From assembly GCA_003820635.1 (NCBI GenBank), contig RPOS01000023.1, forward strand, positions 1 through 38,471: a stretch of DNA of 38,471 nucleotides. The letters are read 5' to 3'. The stretch is from Verrucomicrobiaceae bacterium. GTDB lineage: Bacteria; Verrucomicrobiota; Verrucomicrobiae; Verrucomicrobiales; Akkermansiaceae. The notes under the pieces are model-generated. The model saw only the letters and a program-made list of their open reading frames with translations, did not search any database and was not told where the DNA came from. Every line of letters begins with the position of its first letter. The first letter of the stretch is position 1. This document shows positions 1-7,930 of the stretch, in pieces. Both the position numbers and the translations under genes were made by a program.

Positions 1-86
1 GCGTCGATGAGGAAATTGCCATCAACCGTCTCGACGAGATAGCCATTGGTCTGGGTGAAGCCGCCGGTGTAGGTGGTGATTTTCAT
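1..86 (-). CDS. Partial N-terminus of a metallo-beta-lactamase-fold hydrolase
   Basis: An ATG at 86 reads leftward off the window edge, giving 28 complete codons with no stop. The peptide starts MKITTYTGGFTQTNGYLVE and continues to a LIDA motif. This resembles the first two strands of metallo-beta-lactamase-fold proteins, where an N-x-Y-L-V stretch is followed by a DG turn and LIDxG. The metal-binding HxHxDH motif would lie outside the window. The start is 6 bases after the hslO stop on the same strand, so the two are probably co-transcribed. Family assignment rests on a short stretch and is tentative; that it is a coding start is more secure. Confidence 0.5.
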   Translation of the reverse strand, partial: MKITTYTGGFTQTNGYLVETVDGNFLID

Positions 87-92
87 GGGTGT

Positions 93-854
93 TCAGAGCA
101 TGTCGCGGGAAACGCGGTAGCCGGCGGCGCAGCGCGGGCACTGGATCTTGATCATGTCGGCATCCTCGAAGAGATCGTCGAGCCGCTCGCGCCAGCCACC
201 GAGGATCGGCAGGATTTTCTCCAGCGTGCAGCCGCAATGGAAGCGGAAGCGGCGGGTTTCCAGCAGCTTGGTTTCCTCGGTGGCATCGATTTTGGAAACC
301 GCTTCTTCATCGAGTGCTTCGAACCACTCCATGTCGCAATCCGGCTGCGAGGCGACGAGTGCGAAATTCTCATCTTCCAGCCGGAACGCGCGGGCCGGAC
401 GCTGCTCGGACTGATCATAAAACTGCGAAATCCAAGCCACCGGATCCTTGCCATTGACCTCAAGCGTGGAAGTGCGGGGCTCGCTCAAGTTGGGCGAGGT
501 GGTCTGCGAGTAGAAGAAATTGCGGTCCGGCTCGCGCACGTCCTCGGTGAAGATCCGGCCGGTCACCACCTCATCGTTGGAACCGCCGGTGACGAATAGG
601 TTCACCCGTGGCGCACGCAGGTTCACCGTCCAGGCGATGGTTTCCGCCCACGGCCGCGCGGTGAGATGCAGCGCGAGCATCGCCAGGGCGTCCTTGAGCA
701 TCTGGTCGAGCTCCGGCGCGTGACGGATGCCGTGCTGCATGAGATGCAGATAGTAATCCGTGTAGATCGGCGTGAACTGTCCACGCACAACCAGCACGTT
801 GCGGTGGCGGACGAAAACGGACTCGACGGTGGTGAAATCTTCGGCGGGCTGCAT
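93..854 (-). CDS. hslO: Hsp33-family redox-regulated chaperone
   Basis: The 253-residue protein carries the Hsp33 signature: a Cys-Gly-Cys at residues 207-209, 29 intervening residues, then CPRC at 239-242. This fits the CXC-X27-32-CXXC zinc-binding redox switch of the family. The central YDQSEQRPAR stretch matches the conserved YxxxSEQxP segment of Hsp33. In that family the reduced protein binds zinc through the four cysteines; oxidation forms disulfides and activates ATP-independent holdase activity in the cytoplasm. The protein is somewhat shorter than the roughly 290 residues usual for the family. It sits between a nucleotidyltransferase gene upstream (39 bases) and a metallo-beta-lactamase-fold gene downstream on the same strand. 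Confidence 0.85.
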   Translation of the reverse strand: MQPAEDFTTVESVFVRHRNVLVVRGQFTPIYTDYYLHLMQHGIRHAPELDQMLKDALAMLALHLTARPWAETIAWTVNLRAPRVNLFVTGGSNDEVVTGRIFTEDVREPDRNFFYSQTTSPNLSEPRTSTLEVNGKDPVAWISQFYDQSEQRPARAFRLEDENFALVASQPDCDMEWFEALDEEAVSKIDATEETKLLETRRFRFHCGCTLEKILPILGGWRERLDDLFEDADMIKIQCPRCAAGYRVSRDML

Positions 855-893
855 GGGTCTCAGGCGCGACGGTTGCAGGCCGCCGCTAAAGAT

Positions 894-1607
894 TCAAGGA
901 GGCGGTATCGGTGACTGGTAGGGAATCTTGCGATCTTCGAGAAGCGCTTGGGAGAAAGGATCCCCTTCAGAGGCCATTTCACGCAGGCAATCCGTGGCAA
1001 AATTCCTAACATCCTGAGAAGGACTTCCGAGCGCCATCTGGCAAACCTCCCAATCCAGAAACCGATCAAACATGTGTCGCACCTCATCAAGCGAGGCGGA
1101 TGGAATCAGTGTGCGATAGCGATGACGGATAATCGATTCGAGATGGCGGGAATCATCCAGATCCTTGTCGCGGCCCGTATTGAGCTTCGTGATGATCAAA
1201 TCCAACGGATCCGGCAAACGTGTGCCGTCTGAATTGGTGGTGCCACGCTCATAAACTTCATCGAAGCAATCTGAAGGGAATTCATTCGGCTGACGGAAGA
1301 TGTCGAGCGGGCAATCCAGACCCAGAACTCGGACCATGCCGACTTCTTCCGCAGCAGTTGCAATTTCCGGACCCGTGACCTTCCTCCAGTCGGGAAGCGT
1401 GTGGAGCGACAGTCCGGAAAATTGCAAACAGACAATTTCCAAAGCATCCGCCCATGCGGACGGTGTATCCATGGGCTCAAGCCAAACGTCGGCATCCTTG
1501 GTGGGCCGGTTGAAGCCGTGCGCTATCACCGCAAGGCCTCCAATGACCAACACACGGTGCCGGCTTGCTAACTCCGTGATGAATTGTCCTGCGGTCGGGG
1601 TGCCCAT
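894..1607 (-). CDS. Nucleotidyltransferase-fold protein, possible toxin of a two-gene module
   Basis: From the ATG at 1607 the protein is 237 residues. It has a nucleotidyltransferase core: GG at residues 23-24 followed by the acidic pair D38-x-D40 (context KDADVW), and a second region LDLIITKLNTGRDKDLDD typical of AbiEii/DUF6036-like proteins that act on or resemble antitoxin-paired NTases. A longer reading to 2018 is open, but its first 137 residues look like low-complexity translation of non-coding DNA, so the start next to the conserved core is preferred. The gene start lies inside the end of the small ORF at 1568-1816, an overlap typical of co-translated pairs. Substrate is unknown; toxin function is inference from fold and arrangement. 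Confidence 0.7.
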   Translation of the reverse strand: MGTPTAGQFITELASRHRVLVIGGLAVIAHGFNRPTKDADVWLEPMDTPSAWADALEIVCLQFSGLSLHTLPDWRKVTGPEIATAAEEVGMVRVLGLDCPLDIFRQPNEFPSDCFDEVYERGTTNSDGTRLPDPLDLIITKLNTGRDKDLDDSRHLESIIRHRYRTLIPSASLDEVRHMFDRFLDWEVCQMALGSPSQDVRNFATDCLREMASEGDPFSQALLEDRKIPYQSPIPPP

Positions 1608-1816
1608 TTGGTGACGGTTTCGTTGACCCGGCATGCGATTTCCCAGAACTCGGCGACGGACGAGGGGTTGCGGATCCAAGGCTCGCTGTTGTCGGTGATT
1701 TTGGAAGGTGGTGCTGGCGGGCGCTTGCGGCGGAGGCGTTCCATGCGCAAACGAAACGCCCAATCCTCCTTGAGGCGCGGGATCGGGATGCGGTATTGGG
1801 GAAAGGCCACGGCCAA
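1568..1816 (-). CDS. Small ORF upstream of and overlapping the nucleotidyltransferase
   Basis: This frame encodes up to 82 residues from a TTG at 1816, or 80 from a GTG at 1810. No clear ribosome binding site is visible, and an in-frame stop lies two codons upstream of the TTG. The composition looks protein-like: tryptophans in DWAFR, PWIRN, EFWEIA and KWAP, with basic MERLRRKRPP. It overlaps the nucleotidyltransferase start by 40 bases in another frame. I do not recognise the family. Its position suggests a partner or antitoxin, and it could also be the 3' remnant of a decayed larger gene because the upstream sequence is not coding in this frame. Confidence 0.4.
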   Translation of the reverse strand: MAVAFPQYRIPIPRLKEDWAFRLRMERLRRKRPPAPPSKITDNSEPWIRNPSSVAEFWEIACRVNETVTKWAPRPQDNSSRS

Positions 1817-2050
1817 AGGCTAGCCGAAGCCGCGGCTTTGCGAAAGCGGAAATCAGTTCCAGCCCTGCGCGGATTCGATCGCCCCAGTGGAAGTGGGCCA
1901 TCATCTGCGCGTGGAACGAGCGCGATGAGGGTGGCTGGTTGGTGCCGACGTGGGCACCCGGCGGCAAGCCGAACACGGCGCGGCTTGATGCGATCCGGCC
2001 CTTGCTCCGGCCCGGCACGAATTAACCCGAAAACCGAAGTTGGATAGAGC

Positions 2051-2124
2051 ATCGTTTGGCTACAGGTCATGTGGTAGAAGGGTTGTGTCGAATAACCGCA
2101 CATCACACCCCTTCACCAAACGAT
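2051..2124. repeat. Imperfect inverted repeat (possible hairpin)
   Basis: ATCGTTTGG at 2051-2059 is exactly complementary to CCAAACGAT at 2116-2124. GAAGGG at 2077-2082 pairs with CCCTTC at 2109-2114 inside it. A further pair, TTGTGTCG at 2083-2090 and CGACACAA at 2131-2138, straddles the right arm and could form an alternative structure. Function is unknown; possibilities are a small element end, an operator, or an RNA structure. Confidence 0.45.
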
Positions 2125-2235
2125 CCAAACCGACACAAGGGTCGACGCCAAAATCGACGGTTTTCAGGAATCATTGAGCCGGCTTTCCGAAATAAATCAT
2201 TGATTCGCATAGATTTGAGCACCATCATGATCGCC

Positions 2236-2242
2236 GGAAGGA
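2236..2242 (+). promoter_or_regulatory. Ribosome binding site of fic
   Basis: GGAAGGA lies 9 bases before the ATG at 2252. It supports that start over in-frame ATGs at 2270 and 2291. Confidence 0.6.
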
Positions 2243-2251
2243 TCAACGCTC

Positions 2252-3478
2252 ATGCCTCAGAAATCATCCATGTTCCGGCGCCTCACGTCAATGGAGCCCT
2301 TGCTTCCGGCAAGTGGTGGCGCTGAGCTTGCGGAGCTGAGCGTGGAGATTTTCCGGAAATCCGGTGAATTGATGGCCGCACTCCCGTCCAAGACCGTCCG
2401 CTGCGGGGTTGCCGCATTGGTAAGGGAGATGAACAGCTACTACTCGAACCTGATCGAAGGCCACAAAACCCTGCCCCGCGACATCGAGCGGGCTCTACGC
2501 GACGATTTCTCGGACCGCGAAGAGGATCGCCGAAACCAGTTGATGAGCGTGGCCCATATTCGCGCGGAGCAGGCCATGCGCCAGCGTCTGGCGGATGAGG
2601 CGGATCTTGGCGTCTTCGAGCCGGCGTTTGTCCAATGGCTTCACCGCGAGTTCTATGGGGCATTGCCGGAGGAAGAGTGGTTCACGACCTCCGTATCCGG
2701 AAATCGCTATCCCATAGCGCCCGGCGAGTTTCGCGGTTACAACGTGGACGTTGGCCGCCACACTCCGCCGGACCATGAAGTGCTCGGCGATTTCATGCGT
2801 CGCTTTGCCGATTTCTACTCCGGCTCGAACATTCTTGCCACTGGGCGGCTCATCGCAGCCGCAGCCGCCCATCATCGGCTCGCCTGGATCCACCCCTTCG
2901 GCGATGGCAATGGCCGCGTGGCACGCCTGCAATCCCAAGCCGTCATGATCCGCAGCGGCTTGGATGCCGAGGGTCTCTGGACCCTGTCACGAGGCTTCGC
3001 CCGCTCGCGTGCCGCCTACTTCCAGCATTTGCAGGGAGCCGACCAACCGCGCGCCAACGACTTCGATGGCCGTGGCAACCTGAGCGATGCCGCGCTCTCC
3101 CGCTTCTGCCGCTTTTTCCTGGAACGCTGCCTCGACCAAATCAGCTTCATGACGGATCTCATCGCCCCGTTCAATCTGCTGGATCGCATCGAAAGCTACC
3201 TCCGATTCACCCGTGTCGATCTGGAGAGCAAGACCCGCGAACACCTGCAACGTCTCCTCAAGGCTCTCTGCCTGGAGGGAGAGATCACCCGCGGTGCCGT
3301 ATCTGATGTGCTAGGCCTGAAAGGCACCGCAGCCCGCGCTGTCATTCGCCGAGCGCTCGATGAAGAGCTGGTCTGCTCATCCAGTGAAAAAGGTCCCCTG
3401 CGCATCGCATTCCCCCACAAGGTGCTGGATGCATGGTTCCCCCAGCTCTTCACGGATCTGCCCGTGCAGGAGCCGTAG
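2252..3478 (+). CDS. Fic-family protein (adenylyltransferase), class II, autoinhibited
   Basis: The 408-residue protein has the Fic motif HPFGDGNGRVAR at residues 214-225, with catalytic His214, Asp218 and the GNGR phosphate loop. An N-terminal inhibitory helix is visible as S65-NLI-E69-G70, matching (S/T)xxxE(G/N), so it is a class II Fic with its own regulator rather than a toxin needing a separate antitoxin. The C-terminal part (about 330-400) looks like a winged helix: a helix pair followed by a basic stretch. Fic enzymes usually transfer AMP from ATP to a hydroxyl on a target protein; the target here is unknown. The gene stands alone and converges with the hydrolase at 3607. Start chosen on a good Shine-Dalgarno. 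Confidence 0.88.
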   Translation: MPQKSSMFRRLTSMEPLLPASGGAELAELSVEIFRKSGELMAALPSKTVRCGVAALVREMNSYYSNLIEGHKTLPRDIERALRDDFSDREEDRRNQLMSVAHIRAEQAMRQRLADEADLGVFEPAFVQWLHREFYGALPEEEWFTTSVSGNRYPIAPGEFRGYNVDVGRHTPPDHEVLGDFMRRFADFYSGSNILATGRLIAAAAAHHRLAWIHPFGDGNGRVARLQSQAVMIRSGLDAEGLWTLSRGFARSRAAYFQHLQGADQPRANDFDGRGNLSDAALSRFCRFFLERCLDQISFMTDLIAPFNLLDRIESYLRFTRVDLESKTREHLQRLLKALCLEGEITRGAVSDVLGLKGTAARAVIRRALDEELVCSSSEKGPLRIAFPHKVLDAWFPQLFTDLPVQEP

Positions 3479-3492
3479 GCCAGACCCTGGCC
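3478..3492. terminator. Weak candidate terminator hairpin after fic
   Basis: GGCCAG at 3478-3483 pairs perfectly with CTGGCC at 3487-3492 around a three-base loop, starting at the last base of the fic stop codon. There is no proper T-tract (TTGGT follows), so termination is uncertain. Confidence 0.2.
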
Positions 3493-3606
3493 TTGGTCGC
3501 CCATCATTCCGGTGACGCGTTTCATCGCCCCCTTCCTCCTTACAACACCGCCGCCTCGGGATGTGAAGGCACGCGTATGATAGAGGGACGGGCCATTTAT
3601 CAAACT

Positions 3607-4422
3607 CTACGAATGTGCAAGCAGGAACTCCAGCAGGGCTTTGGATTCGAAAAACCCGGCAACCTCCTCATGGCCAAGTTTCGGGACCAGCACGGTTTCC
3701 ACGGTGCCGCCCACGGACTGGTAATTTTTCATAAGCAAGGCCCCGTTTTCCTGCCACGGCACGAGCTGATCCGAGTCTCCATGCATCAGAAAGACGGAAA
3801 CACGCCGCGCGGCGAGCGGCGCGAGGTTGTCAATCGGGTTGAACTCGGCAAGTCTCTTGCGGAGTTCAACCTCATCCAGACCGTAGTCTGCCAATGTCTT
3901 CGCCTTGGATTGCTTGAGAGGCCAGCTTAGCAGGTTGCAAACCGGATAGATTCCGGCAAACGCGCTCACATTCTCCGGGTGGCGCATGGCCCACGCAAGC
4001 AGCATCAGGCCGCCCCGGCTCTGTCCTAACAAAACCGGCCGCCGGGAGTATCCGCGACGCACCATTTCCTCATAAAACTTCTGAAACCGTTCCGTGCTGG
4101 CGGGAGCTCCCCGCACCTCGCCGAGGTTCACTCCGGCCACGGCGACGCCCCGCTCAAGAAGTTGACGGAAATACCAGCCATGAATTGCCTTGGGATTCTG
4201 CGGCAACGTCGGCGCATACCAAACCCACGGACGCGAGGGGCCCGGCGTCCCGGGTTCCATGACAAATGCCTTCGCCTCCGCCACTTGAAAAAAGTCCGCC
4301 GGCAGTGGTAACCGTTCGATGGCATGACTCCGTGCCGGGATCAGGACAAGCGCCCCCAGAAGCATGGAAGCGGAGACGAACCAATTGCGGAGTCGATTTG
4401 CGGATTTCAGCCGATCATTCAT
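3607..4422 (-). CDS. Secreted alpha/beta hydrolase
   Basis: From the ATG at 4422 the protein is 271 residues with an N-terminal signal peptide: basic start, hydrophobic core around residues 14-29, probable cleavage after SHA at 34. The alpha/beta-hydrolase nucleophile elbow is GQSRGG with Ser135. The acid is probably Asp216 or Asp218 in HGDSDQLVP, and the base His251 in KLGHEE. This layout is that of dienelactone-hydrolase/prolyl-oligopeptidase-like esterases. An upstream in-frame ATG at 4476 would reach into rpoD and place extra charged residues before the signal peptide, so it was not used. The gene is 50 bases downstream of rpoD and may be read through from it. The substrate cannot be told. 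Confidence 0.75.
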   Translation of the reverse strand: MNDRLKSANRLRNWFVSASMLLGALVLIPARSHAIERLPLPADFFQVAEAKAFVMEPGTPGPSRPWVWYAPTLPQNPKAIHGWYFRQLLERGVAVAGVNLGEVRGAPASTERFQKFYEEMVRRGYSRRPVLLGQSRGGLMLLAWAMRHPENVSAFAGIYPVCNLLSWPLKQSKAKTLADYGLDEVELRKRLAEFNPIDNLAPLAARRVSVFLMHGDSDQLVPWQENGALLMKNYQSVGGTVETVLVPKLGHEEVAGFFESKALLEFLLAHS

Positions 4423-4472
4423 GTGGTTCGCTGAAGACGCTGGAGCATCCCGGGCCATCCGGCAAGAGCGGC

Positions 4473-6521
4473 TCAAGCCCCCGGCAACTCGATGAAGCCT
4501 TCGAGCTTCCGGATGCGGGTGGGGTGGCGCATTTTCCGCAGGGCTTTGGCCTCGATCTGGCGGATGCGCTCGCGGGTGACCTGAAACTGGCGGCCGACTT
4601 CCTCAAGCGTGCGGCTGTAGCCGTCCTTGAGGCCGAAGCGTTGTTCGAGCACCTCGCGCTCGCGCTCGGTGAGAGTGTCGAGCACGTCCTTGATCTTGTC
4701 CTTGAGCATCGAGAAACCGGCTTCCTCCATCGGGTTGTCGGCGGCCTTGTCTTCGATGAAGTCGCCGAACGAGGTGTCATCCGAATCACCGACGGGTGCC
4801 TGTAAGCTGATTGGCTGCTGGGCCATCTTGAGAACGGCGCGAACACGTTCGACGGGAAGGTGGATTTCCTCGGCGATTTCCTCGGGGGACGGCTCGCGGC
4901 CGTATTCCTGGACGAGCTGTTTCTGCACGCGCATCAGTTTGTTGATCGTCTCGATCATGTGGACCGGGATGCGGATCGTGCGGGCCTGGTCGGCGATCGA
5001 GCGGGTGATCGCCTGGCGGATCCACCAAGTGGCGTAGGTGGAGAACTTGTAGCCGCGGCGGTATTCGAATTTCTCGACGGCCTTCATGAGGCCCATGTTG
5101 CCTTCCTGAATGAGGTCGAGGAACGAGAGCCCGCGGTTGGTGTATTTCTTGGCGATGGAAATCACGAGGCGCAGGTTGGCCTCGACCATCTCGGTCTTGG
5201 CCTTGAGGGCTTCCTTGAGCCAGTGCTTGAGCAGGCGATTGGACTCCTCGACGGATTCCAGCGTGTGCCATGAGCGTTGCTGGACTTCGCGCAGCTTGGT
5301 CTGGAATTCCTTGTCCTCCGGATTGGACTGCAGCTTGCGGCCGTATTTCCAGAACTTCTGCATGTAATCGTTCACCTGCTCGCAGAAATCCTCCACCACT
5401 TTCTGTTTATAATAGAAACGGGTGTAAACGCGGTTGAGGGTTTGCAGGTTTTTCTGGAAATCCTCCTCAAGCTTCTTCTTGCCGCGCGGATTCTTGGCGG
5501 AGAGCTGGCGGAAGAGGTTGTCGTTTTCCTGGTGCAGCTGCTTGAGTTGTTCGCAAAGCTTGGGCAGGCCCTTCATGTAGCGCTCGCGGGACTCGATCTT
5601 CTTGTCGAGGATCACGCGGTCGAAGCGCTCCTTGCCTTTGTTGAGCTTGTCGGCGAGCTCGAGATAGGAATCGGTGACGAAACCGAAAAGATGGAGGTGC
5701 TTGGCCACTTCGATTTCCGCATCCTCGATGCGCTTGGAAATCTCCACTTCCTGCTCGCGCGTCAGCAGCGGCACCTGGCCCATCTGCTTGAGATACATGC
5801 GCACCGGGTCATCGAGGATGTCGAGTTTCTGGTCGGCCTTGAGATCCTCCTCGTCGCCGCTGTCATCGTCGCGCTTCTTGTCCTTGTAGCGGTCCACCTC
5901 GGAGGCGTCGATGATGTCGAACTCCATGTTGCGGAGCCGCTCCATGATGGCCTCCACGTCGTTGGGATCGACGAGGTCATTGGGCAGGATCTCGTTGATG
6001 TCGTCGTAGGTGAGGTAATCCTGCTCCTTGGCAAGCTTGATGAGCTCGCGGATCTTTTCCTGAATCTCGGGCGTGTCGATCCGGCGCTTCTTGGCATCCG
6101 CAGCCTTGGCGGAAACGGAAACTTTTGGCTCTGCGGAAACCTTGGCCTCCTTTTCAGGCTTGGGCGCTGCCTTGTCCGTCTTTTCCGGCTTGGTCTTGGC
6201 AGCGGGTTTCGCTTCCACTGCCTGTGGCTTGGCGGGTGCCTTCACCGGGGCCTTGGCGGGCGCCTTCGTCACGGACTTTTCCGGGGCTTTCACCGCCGGT
6301 TTTGCCGGAACCTTGGCGGGTGCTTTGGCAACCGGTTTGGCGGGAACTTTCTCGGGCGATTTCGCCACGGGCTTCACCGGGGACTTGGCGGGTGCCACGG
6401 TTATCGGCTGGGGCTTCACGCTCTTGGCGGCCTCCTTGCCGGTCTTCACTGTCTTCTTATTCGCGGCCTCGGTCTTGTTCTGGGGGGCGGATTTCTTCGG
6501 TGAAGGTTTGGAAGAGGACAT
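4473..6521 (-). CDS. rpoD: Primary sigma factor RpoD with a lysine/alanine/proline-rich N-terminal tail
   Basis: The 682-residue product has the full primary-sigma layout: region 1.1-like segment (about 150-210, DTPEIQEKI to ASEVD), region 1.2 starting [11 protein letters not shown] (about 238), a long non-conserved region, region 2 ([16 protein letters not shown], then [15 protein letters not shown]), region 3, and region 4 ending with [20 protein letters not shown]. It directs RNA polymerase to housekeeping promoters. Residues 1-147 are an unusual repetitive tail rich in PAK, VKAP and AKAP units, resembling histone H1 tails. The ATG at 6521 begins [10 protein letters not shown]; a longer reading to 6722 adds 67 unlikely residues. 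The Fe-S carrier gene is divergent, leaving a 261-base promoter region between them. Confidence 0.95.
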   Translation of the reverse strand: MSSSKPSPKKSAPQNKTEAANKKTVKTGKEAAKSVKPQPITVAPAKSPVKPVAKSPEKVPAKPVAKAPAKVPAKPAVKAPEKSVTKAPAKAPVKAPAKPQAVEAKPAAKTKPEKTDKAAPKPEKEAKVSAEPKVSVSAKAADAKKRRIDTPEIQEKIRELIKLAKEQDYLTYDDINEILPNDLVDPNDVEAIMERLRNMEFDIIDASEVDRYKDKKRDDDSGDEEDLKADQKLDILDDPVRMYLKQMGQVPLLTREQEVEISKRIEDAEIEVAKHLHLFGFVTDSYLELADKLNKGKERFDRVILDKKIESRERYMKGLPKLCEQLKQLHQENDNLFRQLSAKNPRGKKKLEEDFQKNLQTLNRVYTRFYYKQKVVEDFCEQVNDYMQKFWKYGRKLQSNPEDKEFQTKLREVQQRSWHTLESVEESNRLLKHWLKEALKAKTEMVEANLRLVISIAKKYTNRGLSFLDLIQEGNMGLMKAVEKFEYRRGYKFSTYATWWIRQAITRSIADQARTIRIPVHMIETINKLMRVQKQLVQEYGREPSPEEIAEEIHLPVERVRAVLKMAQQPISLQAPVGDSDDTSFGDFIEDKAADNPMEEAGFSMLKDKIKDVLDTLTEREREVLEQRFGLKDGYSRTLEEVGRQFQVTRERIRQIEAKALRKMRHPTRIRKLEGFIELPGA

Positions 6522-6782
6522 GGAAATGATGCGCTTGAATCGGGATCTGTGGATACACCTCGCCCATCCTATGGGCGCAGCGGCAAAACCGCAGGCGGGC
6601 GGAATGAAATGGCCATCCCCGGTGCCGTCAAGTCCATTCTCATAATTTGCGGATCGCTTCGCACGCCCCGTTTCATCCATCACGCCGGCCCACCGCTGCC
6701 GGGCTGGACACACACAAGCCACCGCCCGCTTCGATTTCCGGTTTCAAATTCCATCAAACCCGCCTAGCTTCCGCCGTCCGCC

Positions 6783-7154
6783 ATGATGACCCTCACCGAA
6801 AGAGCCGCCAAGGAACTCGCACACCTTCTCTCCAGCCGCGCCAACTCGCCCGCCGCAGGGCTGCGCCTCGCCGTGCGCCGCGGCGGCTGTGCCGGCTGGC
6901 AATATGAAATGAAGGTGGCCGATCCCGAACCAGGAGATGTCATCGTGGAATCCGGTGCCGCCCGCTTGATCGTGGCCGGCGACAGCACCGCTCAACTGCG
7001 CGGTTGCGAGATCGATTACTCGGACGACCTCACGGACGCAGGCTTCAAGGTCCACAACCCGAACGCCGCTCGCTCCTGCGGCTGCGGCACCTCGTTCGAA
7101 ACGGCCGACCAGCCGGCCCCGGCGGACGCGGAGGACTCCTGCGGAAATTCCTGA
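6783..7154 (+). CDS. A-type iron-sulfur cluster carrier (HesB/IscA/ErpA family)
   Basis: The 123-residue protein shows the family pattern: GLRLAVRRGGCAGWQYEM with Cys36, and NPNAARSCGCGTSF with Cys99 and Cys101. These are the three cluster-binding cysteines. IDYSDDLTDAGF is the conserved segment before them. Such proteins receive Fe-S clusters from a scaffold and pass them to apo-enzymes in the cytoplasm. The C-terminal 20 residues beyond the usual end are acidic and proline-rich. Two start codons are adjacent (6783 and 6786). It is divergent from rpoD and 22 bases upstream of an unknown membrane-protein gene. Which of IscA, ErpA or SufA it matches cannot be decided here. Confidence 0.85.
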   Translation: MMTLTERAAKELAHLLSSRANSPAAGLRLAVRRGGCAGWQYEMKVADPEPGDVIVESGAARLIVAGDSTAQLRGCEIDYSDDLTDAGFKVHNPNAARSCGCGTSFETADQPAPADAEDSCGNS

Positions 7155-7176
7155 GCCACCCCCCACGGATTTCCCC

Positions 7177-7917
7177 ATGCCGAGAACCATTGAAGCCCCC
7201 CCGCCCCGCCGGCCGGCGTATTTCTGGTGGCTACTGGCCAATGCCCTGGCGCTGTGCTTCGCGGTCGCCTCATGGACGGTTTGCCTGCATGTCTTCGGAA
7301 ATCCGGAAATGCCGCGCAACTATGAGATCCTGCACAAGATCGGCCGCCTTCCCGAGCTCAAACGCTACACCGTGCTGGACGTCCCCAATGGCAACCTGCT
7401 CGACCCCAGAGGCCTTTACAGCCGCTTCTTCCAACTCACCGAAGACCAGCTCGCGCGCTTCAACACGCGCCTGATGCGCAACTACCTCACCAACTTCGAG
7501 CGGCCGCTCGCCCTCACCTACATCGAGGGCGACTATCAGATCGAGCAAGTCCGCGAGCTCGGCCCCGGGGATTTCATCTCACAAGGATTCGCCGTGCGCG
7601 CCCGGGCATTGGTGAAACCCGATGATTTCACCAAGCCCGCGCCCTACCCGGTGGTCATCGAGTATCTTTTTCCCACCACTGAAAGCGCCGCCCACCGCGA
7701 GTTTCGCCCGGATGACATCATGGCTGTTAGAAAAAGCCCGAACTGCGCCGCCATCCTCAACGTCGGGCGGGTTCTGGACGGCGACGATCCACTCGTCTGC
7801 CTCACCGTGGTGCCCATCGCCTACGGGCCCTACCGCGTGGGAGATGAGATCACCTTCGGCATCGAGCCACCGGCGGTAGTCAACCCCGCCGCAAGCTTCC
7901 CGCTGTTCAAGCAGTGA
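7177..7917 (+). CDS. Conserved hypothetical membrane-anchored protein
   Basis: The 246-residue protein begins with a proline-rich cytoplasmic tail (APPPRRP), then one membrane segment at about 15-38 (FWWLLANALALCFAV), followed by a roughly 205-residue soluble domain that should face the periplasm. No catalytic motif is obvious; the domain has PNGNLLDPRGLYSRFF and a beta-rich C-terminus ending GDEITFGIEPP. I do not recognise the family. It follows the Fe-S carrier gene by 22 bases, so the two are probably one transcript, and it converges with trpD with 13 bases between stops. Confidence 0.7.
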   Translation: MPRTIEAPPPRRPAYFWWLLANALALCFAVASWTVCLHVFGNPEMPRNYEILHKIGRLPELKRYTVLDVPNGNLLDPRGLYSRFFQLTEDQLARFNTRLMRNYLTNFERPLALTYIEGDYQIEQVRELGPGDFISQGFAVRARALVKPDDFTKPAPYPVVIEYLFPTTESAAHREFRPDDIMAVRKSPNCAAILNVGRVLDGDDPLVCLTVVPIAYGPYRVGDEITFGIEPPAVVNPAASFPLFKQ

Positions 7918-7930
7918 GTCATCTTTGCAC

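Larger units (their letters stand above)
1817..2251. other. Gene-free stretch with an inverted repeat
   Basis: About 435 bases between the small minus-strand ORF and fic hold no ORF I can support. The left half (to about 2047) is GC-rich and open in several frames with arginine/proline/alanine-rich translations, which is typical of non-coding high-GC DNA or decayed coding sequence. The right half (2048-2250) is AT-richer, contains the inverted repeat at 2051-2124, and should carry the promoter region for fic. Confidence 0.5.

Noticed and set aside
1608..2018. N-terminal extension of the nucleotidyltransferase (374-residue reading)
   Set aside because: The extra 137 residues are arginine/proline-rich, unlike the family, and run through DNA that is AT/GC-skewed like non-coding sequence.
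5277..6503. 408-residue plus-strand ORF antisense to rpoD
   Set aside because: It lies entirely within rpoD on the other strand, and its leucine/valine/glycine-rich translation is what an antisense frame of charged helical codons gives in a high-GC genome.
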